NCBI GenBank assembly: GCA_013368325.1
Contig: JAACJK010000109.1
Coordinates: forward strand, 310,001 to 374,000
From: Ephemerocybe angulata
Lineage: Eukaryota > Basidiomycota > Agaricomycetes > Agaricales > Psathyrellaceae
Reading direction: 5' to 3'
Length of the DNA stretch: 64,000 bases
Shown here: in pieces, positions 1-11,234 of the stretch
How the letters are laid out: each line of letters opens with the position of its first letter
How positions within the stretch are numbered: the stretch's first letter is position 1
Position numbers and translations under genes: made by a program
The notes under the pieces: generated by a model
The model's input: only the letters and a program-made list of their open reading frames with translations
Databases searched by the model: none
Told to the model about the DNA's origin: nothing

Positions 1-510
1 CGCCCTGATGCTCTTCTCGAATCGTTTGTTCGGGTTAATGCCAACCACGACCTTCCAGGAAGGCGGGTTAAGCGGCGGCGGCTGAATAGAAAGGGGGGTG
101 CAAATAAGCAGTTGCCTAGAGGGGACCAGCCGCGGATATTCCAGGTCACCAGGACATTGCCGCACCCAGATAAATCGAGTTCTCGGGCTAGAGCTTTACC
201 TACGGCGGGGGACTTCAGAGACAGACATTGTAGGCGTACGTGACAATGATCCCCAAGACGACGGAGAAAGGGGAATCACGAAGTAGTTCCAAGGAGCTGG
301 TACTTACCTGAACGCAACAATACACGCATCTCGATGATAGTAGATCTTACCTGGTGTGTATCGGCCTGAGCTAGGAATGAGCCATGCCAGCCCAGCCAGG
401 GGGTCTGTCGGCTCCACGGTCAGAGTAGAGAAGGGTGCGCCATGGAAAGCTGGAATATCCGGACAGCTTCTCGGCGTAGAGGCGTAGAATTAGGCAGGCA
501 TCACGCCCAA
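1..510 (-). CDS. possible exons of an unrecognised gene, running off the left edge
   Basis: On the minus strand several stretches read as coding and are bounded by plausible splice sites. One runs from an acceptor (ATATTCCAG) near 455 to a donor (CACCAG/GTAAGATC) near 350. A possible 43-nt intron follows, then a short stretch, then a longer open stretch starting near 200 (GKALARELDLSGC) that continues towards position 1. The gene would be transcribed leftwards and end outside the window. I recognise no family and could not fix a start codon; 541-1079 shows no convincing upstream exon and may hold its promoter plus the 3' region of the next gene. This is a splice-signal reading only and could be chance. 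Confidence 0.22.
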
Positions 511-1079
511 AATTAATCGCTAAAGAAGACCTCCGGGAAGATCAGGTACCATGAACATGGGGAAGTCATCCAGGCCGCGGAGGGCTCACGGCACGAAAGG
601 CACTCGAGGTTACGAGCCTATTCAACCACATTGGACCATCTGGCTGTTCTCAACTTTGATAGAAAGTCATCTAAAGGCAAACAACGCTTCTGAATTAACC
701 GTCCTGCAAGGAGGTCGTATCGCACCTTGGGGGGAAGGGGATTGAGAACGAGTGCTTTTGACGTGAGCAAAGAAGACCGAAAAACTGGTCGGCTTCCGGA
801 AGCCCGATATCTCTAGACGTCGAAGACTGTCAGTTGATAATTTCAAGTGATGCATTCTTTCGAGATGGCCGACGTTTCTTGGGCTGATTTGTTGGTTACC
901 GCATGACTCTGTTTGGATAACCGATTCTGGGGACCAGGACCAGCGCCGTATACTGGAATCAATTCAAACCGGACCAGCAATGTAGGAAGGAGAATTGTTT
1001 TGAGGTAACGCAGATCGTTTGTCCGTATATCAGCAAATCCAGGAGTAGAGTACACCAAAGACAGGGGAACACCTCGGTG

Positions 1080-3369
1080 TCATCTGTTTGAAGAGTGGTG
1101 GGTCTCCAGGCTGCCCACTCGCCCGTATCTATTCTGCTGCTGCCGCCGCCCAGCCAAGCTGCTGTCTCGGGTTCTTGAGCTAGCCCCTGCCTCGTTCCCA
1201 TACCAACTCATTGCACGCCGTCTTCGGTAGGAGTCTGGAGATGGAATGCCAAGCTCAGTGTCCGTATCACCCAGATCTTCGTCGCCAGATAACAACAGGG
1301 GTCCGTCGGCGCTCACTGGGGGCGTGTGCACCAGCAGCAGGTGCTAAAGGCCGTGGATTAACATTGACTCGAACTCGGACAGATCAAGGTCGAAAATGCA
1401 TACCTGGGCTGGAGATAATCCCATACTAATTGCACTGTGTTTACGACGCATACTTGGTGAATCGCGGACACCGTTAACGCCACTAGGGAGGACTAAAGTA
1501 GCGCGTCTTCGACGGCCAATTGTCCCGGGGCCGAGCCTTGTTTGCTCAGGACTTCCTGGTAGCGATGTTGGGTCCTCTCCTGCCTCTGATTCCACTATCC
1601 CATGGTCTGTATGATTCGGTGCCCATGCAATGACGAAAACGCCAGCGAACGTGGCTGCGCAGCCGTACAAGAAGGTGACTATCTGGTGGAACCGGGCTTT
1701 CTTGAAGTCTCCATACAGGATGGCGGAACCGATGATTGCGGAGAGGGTGAATAGGACGAATTGAATGGGTATAACCATCTAACGAAGAGCTTTAGTCTCA
1801 TCAAGCCCTGCGGACACGGAGAGCATACCTTGCTATCGAACCGCATTAGAGCGCGGTTAAGATATCGTATCTGACCAACACCCGTAGATGCGAGAACCTT
1901 CCTTACAATCAGTATCACACCGGGCATGACGTGGGCTTCAACGCACTAGAAGAAGAGGATACGTTATCCATTTTGCGAACATTTCCAACCAATGGATGGT
2001 AAGAAGCGTCGACAAAGCCTTGGTTGATAGGACGGTGAAACCGCCTTGCACGGGGTTAGCGATTGAGCGGTGACCTGCTCGACAGGAGACTAAAATTGAC
2101 TCACCAAAAAGAGCACATAGCCCGACGTCAATGACAGGCCACCTTCTCCCTAGACTGCTTTCCGACAGCCCGGCCAGAACAATGGCGCCCACGACATACA
2201 CGATGGAGAAGACCATGAAGGGGATCTGCAGGACAGCGCGCAGCAGCCCATCAGCATCGAGGCGCGTATCCGACGCGTTGGACGCGAGAACAACAGTTAT
2301 TGCGCCTATAATCGCGATGAGGACGCCGATGAGATCACGCTAGAGGCGCGTTTCAGAACAAGAACACTTTGCGATAGCTGATAAGACGACACACTTTGCG
2401 GAACTTCTCCTTTAGCATCAAGGGTGCAAAGAAACAGTTGGCAATGAGGGCGAACTGTCGGTTACGATTAGCCTTAGACTCAGGGCATGAGCGGAAGGAC
2501 ACGAACCGTGCCAAGAGGAGCGACGACGGACGCGGGCGCAAACGCGTAGGATATGAAGTTGCCAATTTCGCCAATGTTCATTAATAGAAATCCTAGCCAC
2601 CTATATGCGCTCAGCGACTGGGCATCCTGAATGAGATAGGCATAACGTACCAGATTTTAGACTTTAGGTAGTCACCTTCGTTGTGGTCGACAGAGGCATC
2701 GTCAACAGACTTGTCCTGCTTGGTATTGTGCGAGAGCCCGTGGAGAACAGCCTGCTCTGTGACGATTTCAATAGGGAAAGCTTGCTTCTTACGAGACTTG
2801 AAGGGGATTAGTCGAGAGATGATGCTGCGGCGTTTCAGTCCAGGTCCTTCCGGTCCTCTTGACGCATCTCGGTCGCTCCCTGGTGAGGCCGCTCCATAGT
2901 CCCGTACTTGCACTACAGGATGAACGATTAAAGACAGTGTTTCAGCCTGAGCCTCGTTCACCGCGTCCGCTCTGTCGTGCACTTGCTCTCGCTCATGCTC
3001 AAAGGCTTGTTGCTCTTCCTCGTGCGGTTCTTCGGGTACAACGTGGTCAAGATGCCCGTCCTGTTTTAGTGTCTCCTGAGCTTGTAGGCGTCGTTTCTGC
3101 TCCGTTCTTTTGTGCGCTAGCTTCTGTAGATTGAGGGCGAAGGAGATCAAGACGTTGCCCGATATTGCGACCACAATTCCGACAAAAGTCTGGGTGGATA
3201 TAGCTGGTAGCCCTTGGAGTTGTTCAGAGAGCTGGGGGAGCGTGTCCTTTAAAGTTATTGGTGCCTGAAGCAGGGCGCTCCAGACAGGTTGAACTAGCTG
3301 TGCCATGAGTAGTAGTGTGATTAGTAGATCCTTAGGGAAAGGTCGTGAGAGAGGTAGAGATTTAAGCAA
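1080..3369 (-). CDS. NIPA-like magnesium transporter (DUF803), multi-exon
   Basis: Polytopic membrane protein of the NIPA/DUF803 family, whose members are Mg2+ transporters or channels. The first exon (3369 to about 2662) gives an N-terminal membrane segment, a TFVGIVVAISGNVLISFALN segment, then a long charged cytosolic insert rich in Glu, Gln and Arg. After an intron come family blocks MNIGEIGNFISYAFAPASVV, FALIANCFFAPLMLKEKFRK and GVLIAIIGAITVVLASN. Further exons give GFTVLSTKALSTLL, QIRYLNRALMRFDSK and FTLSAIIGSAILYGDFKK. The last exon, after an intron at about 1344-1400, is a Ser/Arg-rich tail ending at TGA 1080-1082. The long insert after the first membrane segments is typical of fungal members. 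Start is the ATG at 3369; an upstream alternative is not excluded. Family is clear; ion specificity is inferred. Confidence 0.88.
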
Positions 3370-3634
3370 GATTAGGATGTCATGAGAAGTCCGAGATGAA
3401 GGACAGGCAAGATAAGTAGGCCGTTGCCTGCTGGTGCGAGGCGAGATGAGATGAGTGTTCCGTGTGAGGAGCCCGAGTGGTGTTCCGGACAGTTAGGGGT
3501 TAAACCGGCCCGGGATCATGTGTTGAACAACGTAGCACCCTCAGACTCAACCTCCCAACTCCGAGCGCTTCAAGTCACCTTAATCACTCTCTTCCACCCA
3601 AACTATCTATCACACTTCTTCTCTTACGGTCGAG

Positions 3635-5305
3635 ATGCGTCCCAGACATACACAGCACACTATTCCGGCATTCCCTGTCTACAGTTGCGCATTCCTGAAT
3701 GACGCGACGTTCATTGTCGGCGGAGGCGGAGGTGCAGCAAGAAGTGGAATCAAAAACAAGCTGGTACGTGTCCGTATGTGGTATCAAGTTGGGTATTTCT
3801 GAGCCACTGGTGTAGAGATTATACGAAGTCTCCGAGGATAGGTCCATCCAGCAGCAGCATGAGTTCGAACTGGAGAAGGGAGAGGATGCGCCCATGAGCA
3901 TGGCTGCGCATGCCGAGGTCATTCCCTTCATCATATGAATTATCAAATGCCATTGCTAATACTTCTCTGTAGACTAGCTCGATAGTTTGCGGCGTGAACA
4001 GCACCGAGGACAAACTGGAGAAAGGTCTCAATGAGAATTGCCGGGTGTATAGTGTCCAGGATAAGCAGTATGTAATATCCTCTTACCCGGCGCTTCAATG
4101 ACTGAAAGCATGCTGGTAGGATGTCCCCTCTGCGCACGAAGGGAACCCTGTCGTCTGGTGACCTGGAAGAGTACCAGGTAAATTACATTTCCCTCGCTCG
4201 TCCAATATGTGTTAATATTCGCCAAGAAAGTTACGGTGCTCTCTCCTGATGGTACACTTCTGGCGGTGGCAGGCCCACATCATGTACGTCGCAACTATCT
4301 GCATTTACGCTAACTTCCTGACTTGTGTGTCACTAGCTTTCCCTCCTCTCCTACCCTTCCCTGAACCCCGTCGCGGAGCCGATACAGACGGAGAAGGAGA
4401 TATACGACGCCGCCTTCTCACCAGATTCTGTACGTCTTGGCGTCATGAATGCAAAATACAATACTGACTTTGTACACCGCCCAGTTGATTATTGCTACCA
4501 CCCACAATCTTCTCGTCTACTCCCTCCCTAAGACCTCTTCAGCACCGGCGAAGGGGAAGCAGAAGGGCAAAGCGAAATCAAAGACTGACAATGAGAAGAG
4601 CGGTTCTTCTGCCTTGGCGCTCGTCAAGACGGTGGACGTTCCTGCTTCCAGTATCGGAGAAGGCAGTACATTCCGACAGATAAAGTACGTCGTGGCTTTG
4701 CTTCAGTTACACGTCACAGGCTGATGACGCTCTCGAAGAATAAACCCGTTGAACCCTGCCATTGCGTACACGGTTATCAACACTAACCCCGCGCGTTCGA
4801 GACAGAAAAAGTCGGCGCCGAGACAGGGGTTCGTTTCGAAGTGGAATACCGAGTCTTGGACAATCGAGAAGTCGAGGAAGGTTGGCGAGAAGGGAATTAC
4901 ATGCATTGACCTCAGGTGGGTTTAGTCACCTAAGATGCGACACGCGGCTAATTAATCCACAGTGCGGACGGGCGGCTATTGGGTTATGGGTCATCTGAAC
5001 TGAGTATCGGTTTGCTCGATGCAACAACCCTTGCTGTACGCGCTTTCCTTCTATTGCTCATATCCTCATCTCATAAACCTTTGTAGCCGTACGCCACAAT
5101 TCTGAAAGCCCACGAGTTCCCACCTACCGTGGTGAAGTTCAACCCCTCGGCGACCTTGCTTGTTTCTGGAAGCCCAGACAATTCTCTTCGGGTGGTCAGT
5201 ATACCAGCCAACGTCACCGCCTCCAGTTCAGGATTATACCTCTTCATCTTGGCCATTATTGCCATTATCGTCAGCATTCTTCTGCAACTTTATCTGAAAT
5301 CTTAG
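3635..5305 (+). CDS. SEC12: Sec12-like ER guanine nucleotide exchange factor (WD40 repeats plus C-terminal membrane anchor)
   Basis: Sec12/PREB family protein, an ER membrane exchange factor that activates Sar1 to start COPII vesicle formation. The first exon reads FPVYSCAFLNDATFIVGGGG, the characteristic first beta-propeller blade, followed by SGIKNKL and a donor. Later exons read LSSGDLEEYQ/KVTVLSPDGTLLAVA, AFSPDS, LIIATTHNLLVYSLPK, a Lys/Ser-rich loop, GEKGITCIDLS/ADGRLLGYGS and ILKAHEFPPTVVKFNPSATL. The C-terminus has a single hydrophobic anchor (LYLFILAIIAIIVSILLQ) followed by a short tail ending at 5305. About nine exons with introns near 45-70 nt were needed. The region near 3900-4000 between the second and third exons is the least certain. 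Length (about 400 residues) fits the family. Confidence 0.85.
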
Positions 5306-5427
5306 CTTGGATAGTTTTGGTCGTGGATAGATTGTCTAAAATTATTATTATATGTACAATCCGTGCACCTATGGACTAGTATACAAACACTCCCCCTTGT
5401 AATCATACATGCGCCGCTTGCTGCCAT

Positions 5428-6286
5428 TTAGTCATAATCATCTTCCTCCACGAGCTTCCGTTTCACGCCATTTGACGCGCCAGAACCTAACGCCGTCTGT
5501 ACCTCCTCCATGCCATCGCTCTCCTCCTCTTCATCGTCGCCCCCAGCGAACAAGCCATCCTCGTCGATATCGCTGCCTTCTTCAGCCTCCTGTGGTACCC
5601 CCGCCAAAGGCCCCAGCATATCGACGTCTGAAGGTGTTGCAATGGCACTAATGGGAAATGGCGTGTCCATGGCAGGTTCATGGGTAACAGAAGTCGGTGT
5701 TCCGGAGGCCCTGGTCCAGCCAGACGTATTCTGGGGATAGTCCGGCTCGTTCTCCTCCTCTGATGATTCCGACTCTTCGATTTCCTCGATCTCCTCGTCG
5801 TAGATTTTGACTCCGGGCGGGGGTTTGTTGGGTATCAAGTCAAAGTCCACGGACGTCAAGCATTCTGAAGAAGGCGGTAATCTGACGCCAAACACCTCTG
5901 GCACAGCTGGAAGGGGCGCGGAGTTGACCTCTGTTGCCAGTGATAGAACGTACTAGAAATTGAAAGGAAGTCAGACCTCGATGTCAGAAACCGGGACCGA
6001 TAGAAGAACGGACTTCTTTAGGCACTCTGCCGCCAAATTCCCAGCCGACCCTGGCCTGCACTGCAAGAACGACGTCGTCCTGCTCGATCTTTCCCGGACG
6101 GCCGGCGTGTTCGGCGTAGACGCTCGCGTCTGTCAGGACCTGCATGGCATAGCGATGGGAGAACTCGAGGAGCTGGTGTATCACTGCGGGCTGTGCATCC
6201 TGGACGCCCGGGGTCGAGGAGAGCAGCAGGGCGATGGCACGCGCGGTGGAGGGCAGATTTTCCGTCGGACGGGAGGCGTTGTTCAT
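5428..6286 (-). CDS. TAF9: TAF9, TFIID/SAGA histone-fold subunit
   Basis: TATA-binding protein associated factor 9, a histone-fold subunit that pairs with TAF6 in TFIID and SAGA. Exon 1 (6286 to about 5998) carries the histone fold: ARAIALLLSSTPGVQDAQPA, VIHQLLEFSHRYAMQVLTDA, VYAEHAGR and DDVVLAVQARVGWEF. An intron of about 50 nt joins it to the family block VFGVRLPPSSECLTSVDFDL followed by IPNKPPPG. The remaining C-terminal part is acidic (Glu/Asp/Ser-rich, IEEIEESESSEEENEPDYP) and ends KLVEEDDYD. The first in-frame ATG is at 6286. It is divergent from ISU1 across a 183-bp shared promoter. Confidence 0.92.
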
Positions 6287-6469
6287 GGTGTTCACGGCCG
6301 GAGTTGAACAAGCGCGCGTCGCTCACTGATCACGCTGTTTGCGCGTATTAGCAAGCGCGGGCTCCCATTGGCCGGAGATATCCGGCCAATGAGAGGAGGG
6401 CATGTGACTGGCGGACATGTTTCGGAGCCCCAGTCAGCTCCATCACTAGTTTCTTGACCGTCGACCACC
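6287..6469. promoter_or_regulatory. bidirectional promoter between TAF9 and ISU1 with paired inverted CCAAT boxes
   Basis: The 183 bp between the two start codons hold a near-perfect palindrome at 6366-6391: arms CATTGGCCGGA and TCCGGCCAATG (11 bp each, perfect) around a 4-nt GATA centre. Each arm contains one CCAAT box, one per strand, so each divergent gene has a box in its own orientation. CCAAT boxes bind the Hap2/3/5 (NF-Y) complex. In fungi that complex with HapX controls iron-sulfur and respiratory genes, which would suit ISU1; this link is inferred. Confidence 0.6.
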
Positions 6470-7258
6470 ATGTTCCGCTCTGCCATTTCCAAGTCTCTGC
6501 TCGCTGCTGCCCGTCCCACCGTCGCCAGATCCGCTGCGCGGCCTCTCGCTGCCCGCTCGTATCACGAGAAGGTGATCTCGCACTACGAAAAGCCTAGAAA
6601 CGTATGTTTGGGTCTTTTTCCAGTCTGGGCCCCCCGCGACCACTTTATCTGATAACTGATTCTCTCCCCGCTGCGTCACTAGGTCGGCTCCATGCTTAAG
6701 ACCGACCACGACGTCGGCACTGGTCTCGTCGGTGCACCTGCGTGAGTGGCTTTCCGAGTCCCAGATGCTGCCCTTTCATCGGTGGCCCCGCTGGCCCCTC
6801 GCGTTCACACGGAACTGACCGGCTGCTTCCTATTCCCCTATACAGGTGCGGCGACGTTATGAAGCTGCAGATTCGTGTCGACGACAACGGTATCATCTCG
6901 GAGGTCAAGTTCAAGACCTTCGGCTGCGGAAGCGCCATCGCGTCGAGCTCATATATGACCGAGCGCGTGAAGGGTCTGTCGTTGGACGAAGCTGGTAAAA
7001 TCAAAAACACCGAGATTGCAAAGGAGCTTTGTCTCCCTCCTGTGAAGCTTCACTGCTCAAGTATGTTCCCTTTGACTTGTCCATGTGCATGGGTCTCTGA
7101 CAGTCCCTTTCTTAGTGCTTGCCGAGGATGCGATCCGCTCAGCAATTCGGGACTACAAGTCGAAGCGTAAGCATGCTGCAGCCGCCCCTGCATCCCCCAA
7201 CTTTATGAACACCCCTGAACAAAACGCCTCAGCTGAAGCGACCGCGACATCAGCTTAA
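6470..7258 (+). CDS. ISU1: Isu1, mitochondrial iron-sulfur cluster scaffold
   Basis: Mitochondrial scaffold on which Nfs1 and frataxin assemble 2Fe-2S clusters. The first exon begins with an Arg/Ala-rich presequence (MFRSAISKSLLAAARPTVAR) and runs into YHEKVISHYEKPRN. Four exons follow the family sequence: VGSMLKTDHDVGTGLVGAPA, CGDVMKLQIRVD, KFKTFGCGSAIASSS, LPPVKLHCS and MLAEDAIRSAIRDYKSKR. The three scaffold cysteines (CGD, FGCGSA, LHCS) are all present, with the LPPVK Hsp70-binding motif next to the third. The C-terminus has a longer Ala/Ser/Thr tail than yeast Isu1. Total is about 182 residues. The start is the first ATG, directly before the presequence. Confidence 0.95.
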
Positions 7259-7569
7259 TACATTCCTCGTCTTACTTTCTCGCCCAGTTTAATCTCTTGC
7301 ACTGCCTATATCATTCGCATCTTTTTCATGCATCCCCAAGGTGTCCACTCCTTTATAACTAGTAGTTTAGCTTTCGCAATTGTATCATTACCGACGTTAC
7401 CGTTCCCTATGCATTTGGCTTTCGTGTCAAACGAATTAAGTATCATTATACCACATCACAAACATTCACTGTCGGGGTCTCATGACATCAAGAATACAGT
7501 AGGAGTGGGATTCGAAGCATATCTAAAAGAGGAGGGGCGCTCCCAAACAGCGATGATCACCAGGCCACC
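7259..7569. other. convergent intergenic region between ISU1 and PRP31
   Basis: These 311 bp lie between the stop codons of two converging genes. The sequence is pyrimidine-rich after ISU1 and holds no supported gene; it is most likely overlapping 3' untranslated regions. Confidence 0.6.
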
Positions 7570-9771
7570 TCACGGGTTTGACTGCTGGCCCTTCTGTCCC
7601 ACAAACGAGAAGGTTCCGCCCCCAAACCACCTCTCGTTGGCTTCTTTGACGCGTTGGGCCATAGCAGCCCGGTTTGTGAGTTCGAAGCCTGGAGGAGAAT
7701 TTCAATCAACCACGGTTCGAATATTACCGAATGACAGAAATGGATAACGTGCATACCTTGGTGAGGCGTAACGCTTAATGACGTAGCCATACCCGACACT
7801 TCCGCCGACTGCTGAGCTGACCGAGAGAGCGCAGCTGTCCGCAGTTTGTTCGCCTTGGACATTTTGGCTGCCGAACGACGACGTCAGTGTTACCCAGATG
7901 AAACATGATGCAAAGGCGGTCCCGGACGTACCTTTGCTTTTGGCCTCTCCAGCTCCAGCGCGGACTTTGCCAGTGCCCACACCAATCATCCCCATACCCT
8001 TGGTTTGGTCGAAGGCGCCGACTTCTTGCTCAGCCTCGCCGAACGCCATGCGGTTCTGCAACTTGCGCAGCTCGGTTTGGGCGTAAGCTTCCTTTGCACG
8101 ACGTGCTCTGTAAAGGAGGGATAGCAGTTAGTAGGTTACATTCATGGGTGTGTAGCACATACCGTTTGCCGCCACGGCGCTTCTTGGGACCGTCGTTGGG
8201 GATAGCTAAGGCTTTGATAACCTTTGACGGGGGTGGGGCGGCCAGTCTGTCGACGTGCTTTTCGAGCTTTTCTCTCAAGGCCTCGCCATATGACCCTGTA
8301 GAAATGCGCTCCCTCAGGATTACATCACGAAGTATTAAGTACGTGAAACGTACCATCTCTCCGGTTACGCTCAAGATCCATCCTAGCAGCCAAAACTGAC
8401 TTTGCACCGACGGTACGCTGTACCTTCAACTGGTACTCTGGAGGGGTCTGTACGACCAGCTCGGACTGGAAAATGAACCCCGTATGTCGCTTTTGCGTTG
8501 CTGAAGAGAAACCGGCCGCGATTTTCTTCTGCGCTCCGAGCAACTGCAACGTTCAAACCTTTGTTAGCACGGAGTGTGTTAAAGACGCAGAAAGGAGGTG
8601 CGTACGTGAACGTTACAAGCTGGCATTTTGGCGAGACCGGCGAGACCACCGGCGACACCCAGAAGTTTCGCAGCTGTAGTAGTACCGACAATGGCTGAAA
8701 GATTGGGTGCTAGCACGTTCATTCTTGAACTGACGTACATGAATATCTGAAAGGAAGCGCTAATGAGTTCGGACGCAACGTTTGGGGAAAGGATGGAAGT
8801 GCTAACCGTTTTTCGAGCATCTTCGAGCCGGTCGGCCAAGTCACAAGCACGCTGGATGGCTTGCCAGTTCGCGTCTGTAAGTTTAGCGCCCGAAGTCGTT
8901 GTTGCAGTGACGACGACACTCATGACGATTGCGGGTGGGAGGACTCCACCCAGGTCGACTTTCGTGAGGTCCTGGAATATGTTATATGAATAGGTTGGAA
9001 GTGGTGAGACAGAGAGCTGTTATGAACGTACGTCGCAATTCCCGAGAGCACGAACAGCCTTGATATACATGACAGGATCTGTTACGAGCTGTTCAAGCTC
9101 GGGGAACCGGGGGGTGTAATGATCGCGAATGAACTGTTGCGCAAGGCGTCCTGTTAGAAGCTCCTCGATGGTGCGAGAAACACTACGCACCTTGTTCACG
9201 ACAAGAATTTCGTTGTCTACATCGACGGACAAGTTGTTGGCCTGAACGATCAGGGTATACTCTGGGTTCAGATGGGCAGGCAGTGCCATGACCTCAGGCG
9301 TAGACGGGTTCGCCTTGAATTTCTCAATATCCTAGTAAACGACCTCTCTTCAGTTCCAGTCCTCGATAAAGCCCGGAAAGCACGTACCTTCAGAATTTCC
9401 GACATCCGCTTGCTTCCCTCCAACTTGGCAACCTTTGTCACATCTTCAATCCCGCCAAGCTCCATCTGCTGCACGTCCTCCGCGTCCAGCTCGTCTGCTG
9501 GCCGCATCCCGCCTTCGAGCACTAACGAGCCAACCTCCTTCCCTTCCGCCTCCTCCCCGCCCATCTCCTCATCATCCTCATCCAGGTCGCCATTCCCGTT
9601 ACCATCCTCTTCTGGGTCTCCGTCAGCTTTGCGTTTCTGCCCTACAGTTGAGGAGGTTGCAGTGGGATTCGAGGTGGACGTGGAAGGTTCTGGCTGCTCC
9701 TCTGGGTATTCCTCGTTTTCGTCCCCGGAATCGTCAAGGTCAGCGAGGAGCTCGTCTGCAAGGTTGCTCAT
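7570..9771 (-). CDS. PRP31: Prp31, U4/U6.U5 tri-snRNP assembly factor (NOP domain)
   Basis: Prp31 binds Snu13 and U4 snRNA and is required to assemble the tri-snRNP. The N-terminus [16 protein letters not shown] opens a long acidic Ser/Glu region. The NOP region follows over several exons: [40 protein letters not shown], the NOP block [20 protein letters not shown] with [11 protein letters not shown], and ACNVHLLGAQKK. After these come [20 protein letters not shown], the basic block [20 protein letters not shown], and the end block [14 protein letters not shown], which matches the family C-terminus. Stop is at 7570-7572. About nine exons are implied. The intron near 8440-8690 separates the NOP and GFIFQ segments. 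Start ATG at 9771 is unambiguous. Confidence 0.93.
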
Positions 9772-10175
9772 AGTGGTCTGGGAAGGTGGGATATGTAGAG
9801 AGGAAGACTATAGTTAGGGTTCGGAGTCAAGGAATGTGATGTGGGAATTGCATCCCTCAATGGGCTCTGTGGCGGCGCGCGCCAATTGAAATCAGCGTTG
9901 GGCTCAGCTCTTAGCCTTAACTTCCTATTCCTTCTCTATTCAAAAGAACATGCTCGAAATGCTCTCCAGACAACTAGTTCCCCATAAAACAACACAAGAC
10001 TCCTGATGTGACTTGACGTGTAACCATTGCTATAACAATTGGCGCGACAACAAGGATTGACTAAATGCAGCGAAGCAAGACAATTATTTAGATGGTCCTA
10101 CACTTTCAACCGCCCTAAACCCCCCAAACACCTCGCCAACATCACTCTCACCAAACCACCTCCCCACGTTCCATA
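9772..10175. other. divergent intergenic region, PRP31 / F-box-like gene
   Basis: About 400 bp between two divergent start codons, so presumably both promoters. The 90 bp before 10176 are C-rich and pyrimidine-rich, typical of fungal transcription start regions. No gene or RNA was recognised. Confidence 0.5.
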
Positions 10176-11234
10176 ATGTCGCTCTTTTTCACCTCCCAGA
10201 GGATGCCCGTGAATCTCGAAACCATGTTCAATCCAGAAAACCTGGAGGCCACACTAGCGCGCCACGCTACTAAACCCTCAATCCACTTGACTGTCCCCCG
10301 ACTTCGCTACTTCAACCATACTCGGCCATTCATCAGGCTCACAGAGGATGTTGTGCGCAACATTTTCGAGTACGTCGTCGACGGGGATGTCATGTACACG
10401 GCCTTCGCCTCGTTCTCCCGACCACACCCTCGCGCCGCACCTCTCTCGATATGGGGCATATCGCGACAATGCGCTCAGTGGGCAGAGGCTGAGAAGGGCA
10501 TTTGGGCCGCCGTATCGGGCATGCAGCACCAACCCAACTCCCCACACGTCGAACTCGTCAAGCGATGGATACAGAGGGCGGACCCAAGGACGCCGAGGAC
10601 GATTCAAGAAGGAGAAGGGCCCTTACGCCCCCTAAGCTTTCACATCGCCCCGCCAAACTACGAAGCGTGGGGCTACACAGACGAAGAACTAGGGGACTTT
10701 GAGGACGAGATGACCCCCCGAATCCTCCGGGTTTTCATGCAGCACGCCCCGCGATGGCTCGATATCGCATTCGATTTGGACGACACGCTGGCGGACGTAT
10801 ATTTAGGGCTAATTGGCACGACGTCGAACGCGCCCGGCCAGGTTAGACACCTGGAGCTGCTCGCAAACAAGGTCTCGACCCTCCGAGCGGCCGACGAGAT
10901 CTTCAAAACCATCGAGCTCTTTAGTGGGACGGTCACCAAGGTCATGTGGTCCGGGCCTCAGGACTTTGTGTCGAGCCTGGTCACGCAGCCAATCTCCCTG
11001 CCGCAGGTCGAGGTGCTGGGGATGGACGTGTGCAACCCAAAGGAGATCTATGAGTGTCTGCAAAAGCTCCGGGTGCCTAAGCTTGTCGAGCTGAAGATCT
11101 GCTTCTGCGGTCCATATAGGGGCCCCGCTGTGCATTGGCGGGAAGACATCGTGAAGCTTTTGCAGGTTGTGGCTGCCCTGCCGCAGCTGCCCAAGGTGCT
11201 CTGGATCCACGAAGATTGTTCTCTCGGGAGTTGA
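10176..11234 (+). pseudogene. F-box-like protein gene, 5' part, interrupted by a retrotransposon
   Basis: A single open exon. Near residues 55-120 it has an F-box-like arrangement common in mushroom-forming fungi (IRLTEDVVRNIFEYVVDGD, then WGISRQCAQWAEAEKGIWAA), followed by leucine-rich stretches such as VRHLELLANKVSTLRAADEI and PQVEVLGMDVCNPKEIYECL. Such proteins are usually SCF ubiquitin-ligase adaptors with uncharacterised substrates. At 11215 the reading frame enters the retrotransposon and stops six codons later, so the native last 66 codons (16922-17120) are cut off. The host gene's two parts total exactly 413 codons including stop, so frame would be kept if the element were absent. The truncated protein could still be made. 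Confidence 0.75.

Noticed and set aside
5510..5740. 76-codon plus-strand frame antisense to TAF9
   Set aside because: Shadow of the Ser/Glu-rich TAF9 tail.
7700..7730. GGTTCGAAT-like sequence resembling a tRNA B box
   Set aside because: It falls in a PRP31 intron and no acceptor or anticodon stem could be formed around it.
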